A stretch of DNA of 41,701 nt, from positions 1 to 41,701 of the forward strand of contig JAKARC010000021.1 of assembly GCA_021822385.1 (NCBI GenBank), given 5' to 3'. The first letter of the stretch is position 1. Every line of letters begins with the position of its first letter. Origin of the DNA: Pseudomonadota bacterium (GTDB lineage: Bacteria > Pseudomonadota > Gammaproteobacteria > Steroidobacterales > Steroidobacteraceae). Made by a program: the position numbers and the translations under genes. Below the pieces are notes generated by a model that made no database searches, was not told where the DNA came from, and saw only the letters and a list, made by a program, of their open reading frames with translations. Shown here piece after piece: positions 27,067-35,173 of the stretch.

Positions 27067-28311
27067 GCCGCGGGATCCTTCACCGCCGTCCCCGACGCCG
27101 GGCCGTGCCGACGGCGTAAAAGATTGAACATGAAGGCGTTTCTAATCATTTCCCCCGGTCTCGATGTGAACGGCGAATGCGGCTGACCGCGATCATCATA
27201 GCGCTGATGAAATTGACCGGCCGCATGCCCAACTTTAGCGACGCAAGGGCCACAGCGTCCTTCACGGACCTGGCCCGTGAATCGTTGCGCGCACACCAAG
27301 CCATGATGACTCCGCGCTGGTTCACGGCGCGACGAGGGATGAATTGTGCGCTGAGCAGGCGGTACATGACGAGCAGGATTCGTCAATTGGCGCATGCGTC
27401 CCGTAGCGGCTGTTACAGTGGCTTCTGCCCGTCACCGATCGTGACGGCCGTGCCATCGAATGGCGTGGGGCAACTCACACGGTGATCGGCTCGCCGATCC
27501 GGGCGCTGGGAGACGAGCAGGCCACCGAACGCCCGCGGCAGCGTCATGATCGCCGGGGTTCCCTCCCAGCGACTGCGATGTTGGATAGCGAGTGATGGCG
27601 GGCGTTGCGTCAACGTCGGAGCGCATGCTCGTCGAGCTCGTATTCGAGCCTGAGCTGGAGGGCATCGCTCCGTGCAGCGGGGGTGGTCATTTCACGGGGT
27701 TGCTCCCCCAACAATTCCCCCCGGCATCACGGCCGTCGGTATCGATTCAGTGCCCGGCCCAATGCAGTGCCGGCATCAGCCCCGCGTCATCATATCCCGC
27801 ACGCACCGTTTGCCTGCCGTCAGCCGCAGCTCCGGTGCTGGCACACTCGCTCCGAGCGCCTGCGCCGGCACACACCAAGGTGCGCCGCAATCTGCTCACG
27901 AATCTCCCCGCTATCGGCAGCTGTGAGCGCACGACCCTGTTAATGCAGTAGGGTCTCCATGCCGCAAACGATATCGGAACCGAACTCGGAACGCGAACTC
28001 CACGGAGGTCAGTCCCAGGGCGCGCACCCTGCCACTCCAGACGGCAACATCACTCGCCCACCTCAGCCAACCGCCTCTGCGTCACACCCGTCACACACGC
28101 TCGCCGGAAGGACAGAAGCGCCTCTCATATGAATCCACCCGGCAAGCACTTCACTGCGCACGAGGCACCATTTCGTCCGGTTCCGGTGCGAGCGCAGAAC
28201 TATTTTCTTCAGTCGCGTCAGCGATCAATCATGCAGCGATAGGTTTGCGGTTTTGTGTTCTCCCCGATGCAGATCCGCGCCGCGGTCCGCGATCACCCCA
28301 CCTCAACACGT
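27067..28311. other. 1.2 kb with no supported gene
   Basis: Short frames occur on both strands (minus 27146-27367, plus 27592-27951, plus 27959-28132), but none resembles a known family and several overlap. Composition is mixed and less GC-rich towards 28.2 kb. This may be a decayed mobile element or a rearrangement junction between the sulfur genes and the molybdoenzyme operon; I see no terminal repeats to prove it. Confidence 0.45.
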
Positions 28312-29085
28312 CTATATACCCGCGTACCACGTGTAGCCCTGATCCTCCCAGTACCCGCCATGACCCCGACCGAAGGGCCGATAGCTGGATACGAGCTGTA
28401 TGTGCATCACATACTTCGCCATCTTGTAGCCGAGCTGTAGTCCCAACCTCAATCGCACGGGCGCCCCGTAGGCGATCGGCAACGCCTCCCCATTCAGAGC
28501 ATACGCGAGCAGCGTCTGCGGATGCACAGCGGTTCGCATGTCGATGCTCTCGTAGTAGTAATCCCGGCCATCGTCCATGGGATCGGCGCAAAAGAACATC
28601 ACATAACGAGCACTGGGCTTGGGAATCACTCGCGCCAGAACATCGCGGAGTAGGGGCCCGGTCCACTGACCAATACAACTCCAGCCCTCGACGCAGTCCT
28701 GACGTGTGATTTGGGTCTGCGCGGGCATGGAACGTATTTCTTGCAGAGAAAATGACTTCGGATTCTCGACCAGACCGTCCACGCGCAATTGCCAATCGCG
28801 AAATCCATCTCGCGCCATGGCCTGGTATTTCGGATTATCCGGGTCGGTGGTGCCATTGGCGCGAAATACCGGCGCAATGTCCGCGCGCGGAAATTCCGGG
28901 GCAAGTGCGTCTCGCGAGACGAGCGTGTCCTGCACGGCGCGCGTCAACCACTGTTCCGAGCTGAGCACACGGCGAGTTTGGGGCAAATTTGACAGTTGGT
29001 CGCACCCAGCCAATAGCAGTGAACCAGCGCCGGCGCCCAAGCCCAAAATCAATCGCCGACGGCGTGTACTGATGATGTTACTCAT
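28312..29085 (-). CDS. Molybdopterin-dependent oxidoreductase, sulfite oxidase/YedY-like
   Basis: A 257-residue protein with the SUOX-type molybdopterin fold. The N-terminus has a twin-arginine-like stretch (STRRRRLILGLGAG) followed by a lipobox LLAGC (Cys28), so it is probably a Tat-exported lipoprotein. The molybdenum-ligating cysteine is expected at Cys131 in QDCVEGWSCIGQW, similar to the CVEAWS of YedY/MsrP. It likely works as a periplasmic reductase, such as a methionine- or S-oxide reductase, rather than a true sulfite oxidase (inference). It overlaps the end of the cytochrome b gene by 8 bases, which should supply electrons. Confidence 0.85.
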   Translation of the reverse strand: MSNIISTRRRRLILGLGAGAGSLLLAGCDQLSNLPQTRRVLSSEQWLTRAVQDTLVSRDALAPEFPRADIAPVFRANGTTDPDNPKYQAMARDGFRDWQLRVDGLVENPKSFSLQEIRSMPAQTQITRQDCVEGWSCIGQWTGPLLRDVLARVIPKPSARYVMFFCADPMDDGRDYYYESIDMRTAVHPQTLLAYALNGEALPIAYGAPVRLRLGLQLGYKMAKYVMHIQLVSSYRPFGRGHGGYWEDQGYTWYAGI

Positions 29086-29965
29086 GATGTTCTTCTACTG
29101 TATGTGCCCGAGCTGGCTCTAACGCATACCGCCCCGTAATCATCGAGCGTACGTTGTTCCATAATCCAGAGAGAATCACCATCGCGATATGGACGACGAA
29201 AAATGCGACCAGCGTCATGGCACACACGAAGTGGATGGTCCGCGCGCTTTGGCGTCCGTGGAACACCCACAACAACCACGGGAAGCCCGCATCCATCGTT
29301 GGCGACATCGTGAGTCCTGTGAGGACAATGGTTGGAGCCACGACGAATATGATCACGAGATAAGCAAGCTTCTGCAATCCGTTGTAGTGCCTTGCCTCAT
29401 CACCCCGAGGAAATTTCAACTTGAGGTGCTCGACGAACGTATGACCGAGACGCCGCCAGTCCGTGCGTGTCATCCACAGATCCCGTCGAAAGTGGCCGGA
29501 AGCAAATCCATAGAGCACATACAGGCAGCCATTCACGACCAAGATCCAGGCAAAGAAAAAGTGCCAGAGACGGCCCATGGCAAGCCACCGGCTTCCCGGC
29601 AATGTCGCCCAGCGCGGAAATCCGCGGTCAGTGTAGTGGCCATCTTCACCCTTCGACCAGCCGAACAGCCCGGTCGTGTTGAAGGTATACCGGCCAACGC
29701 TTGTCACTCCCTCAACACGTCCTTGATTGTCCTGCATCGCGTTCATGCTGAGCAGTGGGTGCGCAAAATTGGACGATACCCCCCAGTACAGGGCCGGATG
29801 CGCGTTGAAAATTTGCAGGCCACTCATCAACATCACCGCGACAGTGACGAAATTCACCCAGTGCAGGATGCGCACCGCCAAGCTGTGTCGGCGCGTGAAC
29901 TCCTTTTTGATCTTCGAGCGTCGTGCTCGAATACCGGTACGAATACGCGACGCCAGTGATGTCAT
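29078..29965 (-). CDS. Cytochrome b/b561-family membrane protein
   Basis: A 295-residue cytochrome b with about four to five membrane helices. Likely heme histidines are in RHSLAVRILHWVNF, RLWHFFFAWILV, and RTIHFVCAMTLVAFFVVHIAMVIL. It would pass quinol electrons to the periplasmic molybdoenzyme encoded next, equivalent in role to MsrQ though of a different family. The gene sits between the His/Met-rich peptide and the molybdoenzyme on one strand. Confidence 0.87.
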   Translation of the reverse strand: MTSLASRIRTGIRARRSKIKKEFTRRHSLAVRILHWVNFVTVAVMLMSGLQIFNAHPALYWGVSSNFAHPLLSMNAMQDNQGRVEGVTSVGRYTFNTTGLFGWSKGEDGHYTDRGFPRWATLPGSRWLAMGRLWHFFFAWILVVNGCLYVLYGFASGHFRRDLWMTRTDWRRLGHTFVEHLKLKFPRGDEARHYNGLQKLAYLVIIFVVAPTIVLTGLTMSPTMDAGFPWLLWVFHGRQSARTIHFVCAMTLVAFFVVHIAMVILSGLWNNVRSMITGRYALEPARAHTVEEHHE

Positions 29966-30011
29966 CAGACTTTCTGTTCCAGTTGCGAGTTAACGGCGTG
30001 CGGTTTCGCCC

Positions 30012-30278
30012 CTACGCCCCACCCGTGTCCGAATGGGTAGGTTTGTGAGCCATCTTGCCGTGAACCATCTTGCCGTGAGCGATCGCCCTGTGTGCCATCG
30101 AATGCGTCCGGATACGATGCGTACTGTGCATCATCACTTCCCGCGTTGACATCTTCATTTTGTGCATTTTATGCGAAGAGGCCCCCGACGCCGCGGCCTG
30201 GGCAAGGGGCGCCGACGCTACCAGTGTTGCGACCATCACGGCGGCAGTAAGGACGCATATGCTTTTGACCTTGAACAT
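30012..30278 (-). CDS. Small secreted His/Met-rich protein
   Basis: An 88-residue protein: a signal peptide (MFKVKSICVLTAAVMVATLV, cleavage near AQA/AAS) followed by a tail of about 55 residues with 11 His and 9 Met, much of it in HxMxH-like runs (SSHKMHKMKMSTREVMMHSTH). This resembles small periplasmic metal-binding or sacrificial-methionine peptides such as the MXKDX-repeat group, often found with cytochrome b/molybdoenzyme pairs under ECF SigF control. ATG 30278 has GGGGAG 10 bases before it. It heads the minus operon. Function is inferred, family match is loose. Confidence 0.7.
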   Translation of the reverse strand: MFKVKSICVLTAAVMVATLVASAPLAQAAASGASSHKMHKMKMSTREVMMHSTHRIRTHSMAHRAIAHGKMVHGKMAHKPTHSDTGGA

Positions 30279-30350
30279 GAACTACGAACTCCCCGGGGTC
30301 CGACCGGCACGACTGCATCTGCGCGCTCAGCGCGCACTTAGCGAGACTTA

Positions 30351-30378
30351 ATTCGGGCGGGGCGACGGAACCGTTACA
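30351..30378 (-). promoter_or_regulatory. Candidate ECF (SigF-type) promoter for the peptide-cytochrome-molybdoenzyme operon
   Basis: On the minus strand TGTAACG (30378-30372) and CGAAT (30355-30351) are separated by exactly 16 bases. This is close to the GTAACC-N16-CGAA type I recall for Caulobacter SigF. It lies about 73 bases upstream of the small-peptide start, and the window encodes an ECF sigma of this kind 0.8 kb away. Confidence 0.55.
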
Positions 30379-30484
30379 GGCAGGTATCGAGAAATATTGC
30401 GCCCGGGCATCCTCGGACGCACGGCGGCGATCCGGTCGTGTGCCAGATCATCTTGCAATGCAGTGCAGTCTCCGAGAGAGAATA

Positions 30485-30513
30485 CTTGTGTTTTCGAACG
30501 CTCGTTCTATAAT
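30485..30513 (+). promoter_or_regulatory. Sigma-70-like promoter with operator for the TetR-ECF genes
   Basis: CTTGTG (30485-30490) and TATAAT (30508-30513) are 17 bases apart. The inverted repeat GAACG-CT-CGTTC (30496-30507) fills the spacer, a placement expected for TetR autorepression. Further GAACG-like half sites follow at about 30520. Confidence 0.55.
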
Positions 30514-30555
30514 GGCAAGCGAACGGATTGTCGCTCGTAACGCTCTCCAGGACGC

Positions 30556-31140
30556 ATGGCGCGACCGCGTGAATTCGACGAGACTGCGGTCTTAGACGCC
30601 GCGACGGATCTATTTTGGAATCGGGGGTTCGAGGCGAGTTCTATTCGCGATCTTGCCGCCCGAATGGGCCTGACAACGGCGAGCATCTACAACGCATACG
30701 GTGACAAGCGAGCGCTATACAAGCGAGTACTTGAACGATATGCGAGCGCTGCGCTCGGTTCGTGCGCCAGCGGCCTGGCATGCGGGGCTTCGGGTATGGA
30801 GGCGATCGAGTCCTTCTTCCTGTCGTTGGCGAACGCGACGGCCGCCGAACCAGAAAGGAAGGGCTGTCTGATCGTCAATGCGGGGCTGGAATCGGCACCG
30901 CATGATGCACAATTCAAGCAAATTGTTGCCGATGTATTTCGACAATTGGAAACGCTTTTTCACGACTGCGCTGCGCGTGGTCAGATCGATGGATCGGTAA
31001 CGCGATCGCAATCGGCGGAGGATATTGCCCGGCTCCTGCTCGGCACGATGCTTGGCTTACGAGTGCTGGCGCGCACACGCCCGGAACCGGCTCTGCTGGC
31101 AGGCATTGCACGCGCAACGACAGCACTCTTGCGGCCGTAG
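30556..31140 (+). CDS. TetR-family regulator
   Basis: A 194-residue TetR protein with the start MARPREFDETAVLDAATDLF and HTH RDLAARMGLTTASIYNAYGDKRALY, a subgroup typical for small-molecule or electrophile sensing. ATG 30556 has CAGGACGC just upstream. It lies 13 bases ahead of the ECF sigma gene, suggesting co-transcription, and is divergent from the molybdoenzyme operon. Confidence 0.9.
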   Translation: MARPREFDETAVLDAATDLFWNRGFEASSIRDLAARMGLTTASIYNAYGDKRALYKRVLERYASAALGSCASGLACGASGMEAIESFFLSLANATAAEPERKGCLIVNAGLESAPHDAQFKQIVADVFRQLETLFHDCAARGQIDGSVTRSQSAEDIARLLLGTMLGLRVLARTRPEPALLAGIARATTALLRP

Positions 31141-31153
31141 TCGCTCAACGCTC

Positions 31154-31720
31154 ATGAGGGAGGATCTCGCGTCTGCACTTTCACGGGCCGACCTGGAACG
31201 ACAGCTCCGGGAACTCATGGTCCGCGGCTTGGATGGAGAGGCGCTCGCGTATCGGCAGCTGCTCGCTGAATTGACTCGATATTTCCGCGGGTACTTCGCA
31301 CGGCGATTGAGCACTGCGGACATTGAGGACTTGGTCCAGGAGACACTGCTGGCGGTGCATCTGAACCGCGACAGCTACGACCGAAGTCTTCCATTTACGC
31401 CCTGGGCTTATGCGGTTGCGCGCCACAAGTTAGCCGATCATTTCCGCCAAAAAAAACCGGTGCCCCACCTTCCACTTGAGGATGCCGCGGATCGGTCTAC
31501 TCCGGAAGGTTCGGAAGACGGTACCGTACGATCCGATCTCGCACAACTACTCGAGCGATTGCCGGCTCGGCAGCGCTCGTTGATCGAGGAGGTAAAGCTT
31601 CAGGGCGTATCGGTCGAGGAAGCGGCGCGCAGACGTGGCGTGAGCGCCGTCTCGGCGCGCGTAATGCTTCACCGCAGCCTCAAGTGGCTGACCCAGTCTG
31701 TCGGCCCCGAGGCTCATTGA
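31154..31720 (+). CDS. ECF sigma factor, SigF-like
   Basis: A 188-residue ECF sigma factor. Region 2 is RRLSTADIEDLVQETLLAVH with FTPWAYAVARHKLADHFRQ; region 4 is LERLPARQRSLIEEVKLQGVSVEEAARRRGVSAVSARVMLHRSLKWL. ATG 31154 (MREDLAS) begins the conserved part; a longer frame overlapping the TetR gene is a shadow. Relatives are usually followed by the membrane anti-sigma NrsF, but here island DNA starts within about 150 bases and no such gene is visible. Its probable target is the divergent peptide-cytochrome-molybdoenzyme operon. Confidence 0.87.
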   Translation: MREDLASALSRADLERQLRELMVRGLDGEALAYRQLLAELTRYFRGYFARRLSTADIEDLVQETLLAVHLNRDSYDRSLPFTPWAYAVARHKLADHFRQKKPVPHLPLEDAADRSTPEGSEDGTVRSDLAQLLERLPARQRSLIEEVKLQGVSVEEAARRRGVSAVSARVMLHRSLKWLTQSVGPEAH

Positions 31721-32027
31721 TAACGAACTCGAGAAACGACGTCTTCGCTCTTGTATACGCTTTGCGGTCGTTCCTGAATTCGCCCGCGAACTGGGGCGGC
31801 TCGGGTCGTTCGGACAGCTTCCTGGGTGGGATAAGTGGACGACCCTGCTGAGTTGATTAGACACGGTAACGGTTCTGTCTTCAACTCTTGATAGTGAAGT
31901 CTACATCTATCGGGTCTCCTGTATGCGGCGCCGAAGGCGTCGCGCAGTCTGCCGCCTTCGGCTGCAGAAGCCCGCGCTTGAAAAGATTGTCCAAAGGGTC
32001 ATCACGGCCATTACCGCAGTTACCAAC
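31721..32027. other. Gene-free junction between the ECF gene and the mobile region
   Basis: Short frames with no recognisable family. The base composition changes towards the MITE at 32028. This is where an anti-sigma gene would be expected, so it may mark a deletion or the edge of the island. Confidence 0.4.
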
Positions 32028-32273
32028 TGTTGACGGGGATCGAAATCCGCGTCTTTCTGGTGATCGACGCGCTTTCTCGATTTTCTGGCATGGCGTTTGC
32101 TTGTTCCGCTGATCAGACTCTTCTCCTCGCTAAACAACTTCTTGATTCCACTGCCATTGGTGCCGCTTGCGGTGGTGGGCGCACAGGGGCCGACGTCACG
32201 GTCGGCTCCTGGCGCGGCTTCAAAAACCCGCCTCTCATCCACAGAATCCCGCGGTTCCTCATCCCCGCCAACA
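32028..32273 (-). mobile_element. MITE-like element, copy A (246 bp)
   Basis: The element runs from TGTTGACGGGGAT to ATCCCCGCCAACA, so its ends are 13-bp inverted repeats with one mismatch. It is flanked by the direct repeat CCAAC at 32023-32027 and 32274-32278, a 5-bp target duplication. It is about 95 percent like copies B and C but in the opposite orientation. It is too short to encode a transposase. Confidence 0.88.
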
Positions 32274-32462
32274 CCAACGAACCGACAGCATCCAGTTCAT
32301 AGGAGAGCTTTCTATTACCCACTTCGTGTGAAGGCGATGCATTGGCGTTGATATATAGGAGTCCGCGAAGGTGTCAGGTGCTGCAGAGATATCGACGGAA
32401 GTCGGCGCGGATTCGCCGTCTCCTCATGGCCGACAGCGACCGGACCTTGGACAACGCCTGTC

Positions 32463-32867
32463 CTACCCGAGGAATGGGTTCTCGATAGTGACGGCACCGA
32501 ATTTCCGGCCGTGCTGCAGATCTTCACTGAACACCAATCGACACCCCACATCAGCGGCCGCCGCGACGATGAGGGCGTCATAGAAAGAGAGCCTCTGGTC
32601 GCGCGCTAATGTGACAGCTTCAGCGTGAATTTCGGCAGTTAAGGGGCGCACCGGGCCGAGTAGGTCCTCGATGACACCAAGGGCGGCCTCGACCTGCTTC
32701 CAGTCCCAGGTCAGCTTGCGCCGGGTGACGTTCGTAAACTCATTGAGGACCTGCACACCGATGACGCCACCGTCCGCGATCAACGCCTCGGCTCGGGCGC
32801 TTCGCGAGTCGTTAGCCGCGAAAGCGTAGATTAGAATATTGGTATCGAAAAACCGCTCAGCGGGCAT
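32463..32867 (-). CDS. PIN-domain toxin, VapC-like
   Basis: A 134-residue PIN-domain ribonuclease. Acidic residues for metal binding are in FFDTNILIYAF (Asp near 8), NEFTNV (Glu), and LSFYDALIVAAA (Asp), followed by SEDLQHG. It would cleave RNA when free of its antitoxin. It overlaps the antitoxin gene by 11 bases on the same strand, the usual toxin-antitoxin layout. It lies between MITE copy A and the IS630 element. Confidence 0.9.
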   Translation of the reverse strand: MPAERFFDTNILIYAFAANDSRSARAEALIADGGVIGVQVLNEFTNVTRRKLTWDWKQVEAALGVIEDLLGPVRPLTAEIHAEAVTLARDQRLSFYDALIVAAAADVGCRLVFSEDLQHGRKFGAVTIENPFLG

Positions 32868-33087
32868 TAGCCTCGTCTCGCTCGAATCGGAATCCCTTTG
32901 GCAGCGGCTTCTTCAGCGCACGCAATCGCTCGAGAGCCCTCTCGCGCCTGCGGTCGCGTCCGATCTCAAATTGTCTCGCTCCGGTCACAAGAATCTCAAT
33001 CTCATCGCCTGTCTTGAGTCCGAGCGTCTTCACGACGACGTCCGGCAACCGCACCGCGAGGCTATTTCCCCATTTCGCAACTCGCAT
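32857..33087 (-). CDS. AbrB/MazE-type antitoxin
   Basis: A 76-residue SpoVT/AbrB-fold protein: MRVAKWGNSLAVRLPDVVVKTLGLKTGDEIEI is the swapped-hairpin DNA-binding part. The charged C-terminal tail (RALERLRALKKPLPKGFRFERDEA) would wrap the PIN toxin encoded just downstream. Operon and autoregulation are expected from the family. Confidence 0.9.
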   Translation of the reverse strand: MRVAKWGNSLAVRLPDVVVKTLGLKTGDEIEILVTGARQFEIGRDRRRERALERLRALKKPLPKGFRFERDEANAR

Positions 33088-33467
33088 AGCTCACCATAAG
33101 ATATACGTAATACATCGTATATCCTACGCGTTTCGGCTGCGCTCCACAAGACTCGAATCCAGGGCATCGCGATTGTCGTCTTTCTGGAAACTGAAGCGGC
33201 CAGGTGACCGACCGTTCATGGCCGCTATGCAGATTTATGCATAGCGGCCAAGAGCCGACGTAGCGGTCGCCAGTTAACCGTCATGCGAAAGGGCGAGCCG
33301 CGGACATTCGAATGACCAGTTCCCGGCAGCCGAGGACACGCTGCCGGTCTGCTCGAGCAGAGCGATTGCCGCGCCCCATTTCACCGCCTTGCAAAATGTC
33401 ACCGACGAACGCACTAGGTGTGCAACGCGTAGTCGCCGAGTTACGCCGGTTTGGAGCGAAAGTGTTA
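33088..33467. other. Gene-free stretch before the IS element
   Basis: No supported gene or repeat. The bases just upstream of the antitoxin (33095-33125) are AT-rich, with ATATACGTAATACATCGTATAT forming a near palindrome near 33102-33123 that could be the toxin-antitoxin operator. Confidence 0.4.
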
Positions 33468-34576
33468 CTAACCAGTACGTAAGTATCTTCAGCTACGCGG
33501 CTGCATAACAGGTCTCTGGTGCCCGGAAGAAGCTGAGGACGCGATCGGGCCGCTTCTGCAGGAAGCGTAGCCGACTGACGACGCCGCGGTGCAAATCCTT
33601 GGGGCCCTCGAACTTGGCGCGTCCGACAGCGTTGTTCTTCACGTCGTTCCAGACCAGTTCGTCGGGGTTGAGCTCCGGGGAGTACGGTGGCAGAAAGAAC
33701 AGCTTCAAGCGGCCCTCGAGACTGTCCACGTACTCCTTCACTGCCTTGGCCCGATGCGAGGGATGACCGTCCACGATCAAGTACACCGGGCGGCGTTGCC
33801 CATGCATCAGACGCTTCAGGAAGCCGATGAACACCTTGGCGCCTACTCCACCTTTGACGACCATGAAGCGCAGTGCCCCTCTCGGGCTGATCGCGGCGAT
33901 CATGTTCAATGAGAAGCGCTGCCCGGTCACCCGCACAATCGGCGTCTCGCCCTTAGGCGCCCAGGTCTTTCCACTGTGAAGGTCCGAGCGCACCCCGGAC
34001 TCGTCCTCGTAGTAAATCTCCGCCTTTTCTCGCTTCGCCGCTGACTGAATCCGCGGGTACTCGTGCTTGAGCCAGTGCTGTACCCGCGAGCCATCTTGCT
34101 GGTAGGCCCGCCACAGGGGCTTCTGAGAGGTCAGCCCCAGCTGCGCGAGCAAGCGCCCGACCGACACCAGACTCAGCCGAACCCCGGTGCGCTTGACGAT
34201 CAAACGCGCAATCATCGCACGTGTCCACAGCGCAAACGGAAAGCCCAGCTGCAGCGGGTTGCGTCCCGTGACCGTCCGGTACACCCAGCGAATGTCTTGC
34301 GCTTTGAGCTTCTTCGGCCGTCCTGGGATGCGCTTCGCCTTCAACGCATCCCAACCACCGGCCCGATACATTGCCAGCCAGCTGTAGATGCAGCGGCTGG
34401 AGAACCCCAGCGCGCTGATCACCGCCTCGGGGCTCTCTCCGGCTTGCACCTGTTGCACCGCCCGGATACGAATCGCTTCCAACGTCGCGTGATCGAGCTT
34501 GCGGGCATCTTGTCGCGTCATCCTGCAAGAATATCACCATCTGTTCACGAGGTGAACATACTTATGCACTGATTAG
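33468..34576 (-). mobile_element. IS630-family insertion sequence, apparently complete
   Basis: Imperfect terminal inverted repeats: CTAACCAGTACGTAAGTATC on the left against CTAATCAGTGCATAAGTATG read inward from the right, about 22 of 27 positions matching. A TA dinucleotide flanks each end (33466-33467 and 34577-34578), the target duplication of IS630/Tc1-mariner elements. The 1109-bp length is normal. One transposase gene fills it. Confidence 0.9.
33493..34521 (-). CDS. IS630-family transposase
   Basis: A 342-residue DDE transposase in one intact frame. The N-terminal helix-turn-helix ([44 protein letters not shown]) is followed by the catalytic core: Asp in [13 protein letters not shown], Asp in [14 protein letters not shown] and Glu in [21 protein letters not shown]. 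Nothing suggests inactivation, so the element may be active. Confidence 0.95.
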   Translation of the reverse strand: MTRQDARKLDHATLEAIRIRAVQQVQAGESPEAVISALGFSSRCIYSWLAMYRAGGWDALKAKRIPGRPKKLKAQDIRWVYRTVTGRNPLQLGFPFALWTRAMIARLIVKRTGVRLSLVSVGRLLAQLGLTSQKPLWRAYQQDGSRVQHWLKHEYPRIQSAAKREKAEIYYEDESGVRSDLHSGKTWAPKGETPIVRVTGQRFSLNMIAAISPRGALRFMVVKGGVGAKVFIGFLKRLMHGQRRPVYLIVDGHPSHRAKAVKEYVDSLEGRLKLFFLPPYSPELNPDELVWNDVKNNAVGRAKFEGPKDLHRGVVSRLRFLQKRPDRVLSFFRAPETCYAAA

Positions 34577-34578
34577 TA

Positions 34579-35173
34579 TATCGATAGACGGCATCGGAGT
34601 GGTCTTCGTATGCCCCATGCGCAGCACTGCAGGTAACCGCAGCGCTTACGAACCTGTACCGGATGAGGCGCCGATTGCTGCACGCGTAAGAGGAGTGTCG
34701 CTGCAGGACGGACATACCGAGGCTCGCAGCGGCCAACTGGACGCATTTCCGCGGAAACGGGCGTCCGAAGCCGACGTCCCGGCAACCTCCAGCTCTCTTC
34801 CCTCATCGCGCCCGCTGCCGTGGTCGGCAATTCAGAGGTTTCCCTAGATCACAAGGCCGAGGTCGTACTTCAGCCCTGCCTTATGGAAATAGTTGACTAT
34901 CTGCTCGCGAGTCTGCGAGCGCCCCGGCGACACGAGCTTTGATCTCAGGTGCTACTCGTGTCCGTAATACTTCTGTTGCACCCACAGGCCACAATGTGGC
35001 CCAAAACTCGCTGTAAAGCTATCCTGCATTTCACCGAAAATTCGGCGAAACTCAACACCGGCCGCGCATTGATTCCATTTCCAAACGCGACACCCGGGCC
35101 GTAGCGCGGTGATCCGAAACTTCATTTCACCCAGCGCACGTCGGCACGGGCTGCTCCGGCAAGTCCGTCCCAG
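34579..35173. other. Gene-free stretch right of the IS element
   Basis: No supported gene. A minus-strand run near 34850-34950 reads REQIVNYFHKAGLKYDLGLVI, which looks protein-like, but stops on both sides leave it as at most a gene fragment of unknown kind. Confidence 0.4.

Noticed and set aside
27959-28132. 57-codon open frame beginning MPQTISEPNSERELHG
   Set aside because: No ribosome site, low complexity in the second half, and no family similarity known to me.
31721-31860. Start of an NrsF-type anti-sigma gene after the ECF sigma gene
   Set aside because: Frames here close within about 45 codons and do not resemble the membrane anti-sigma family.
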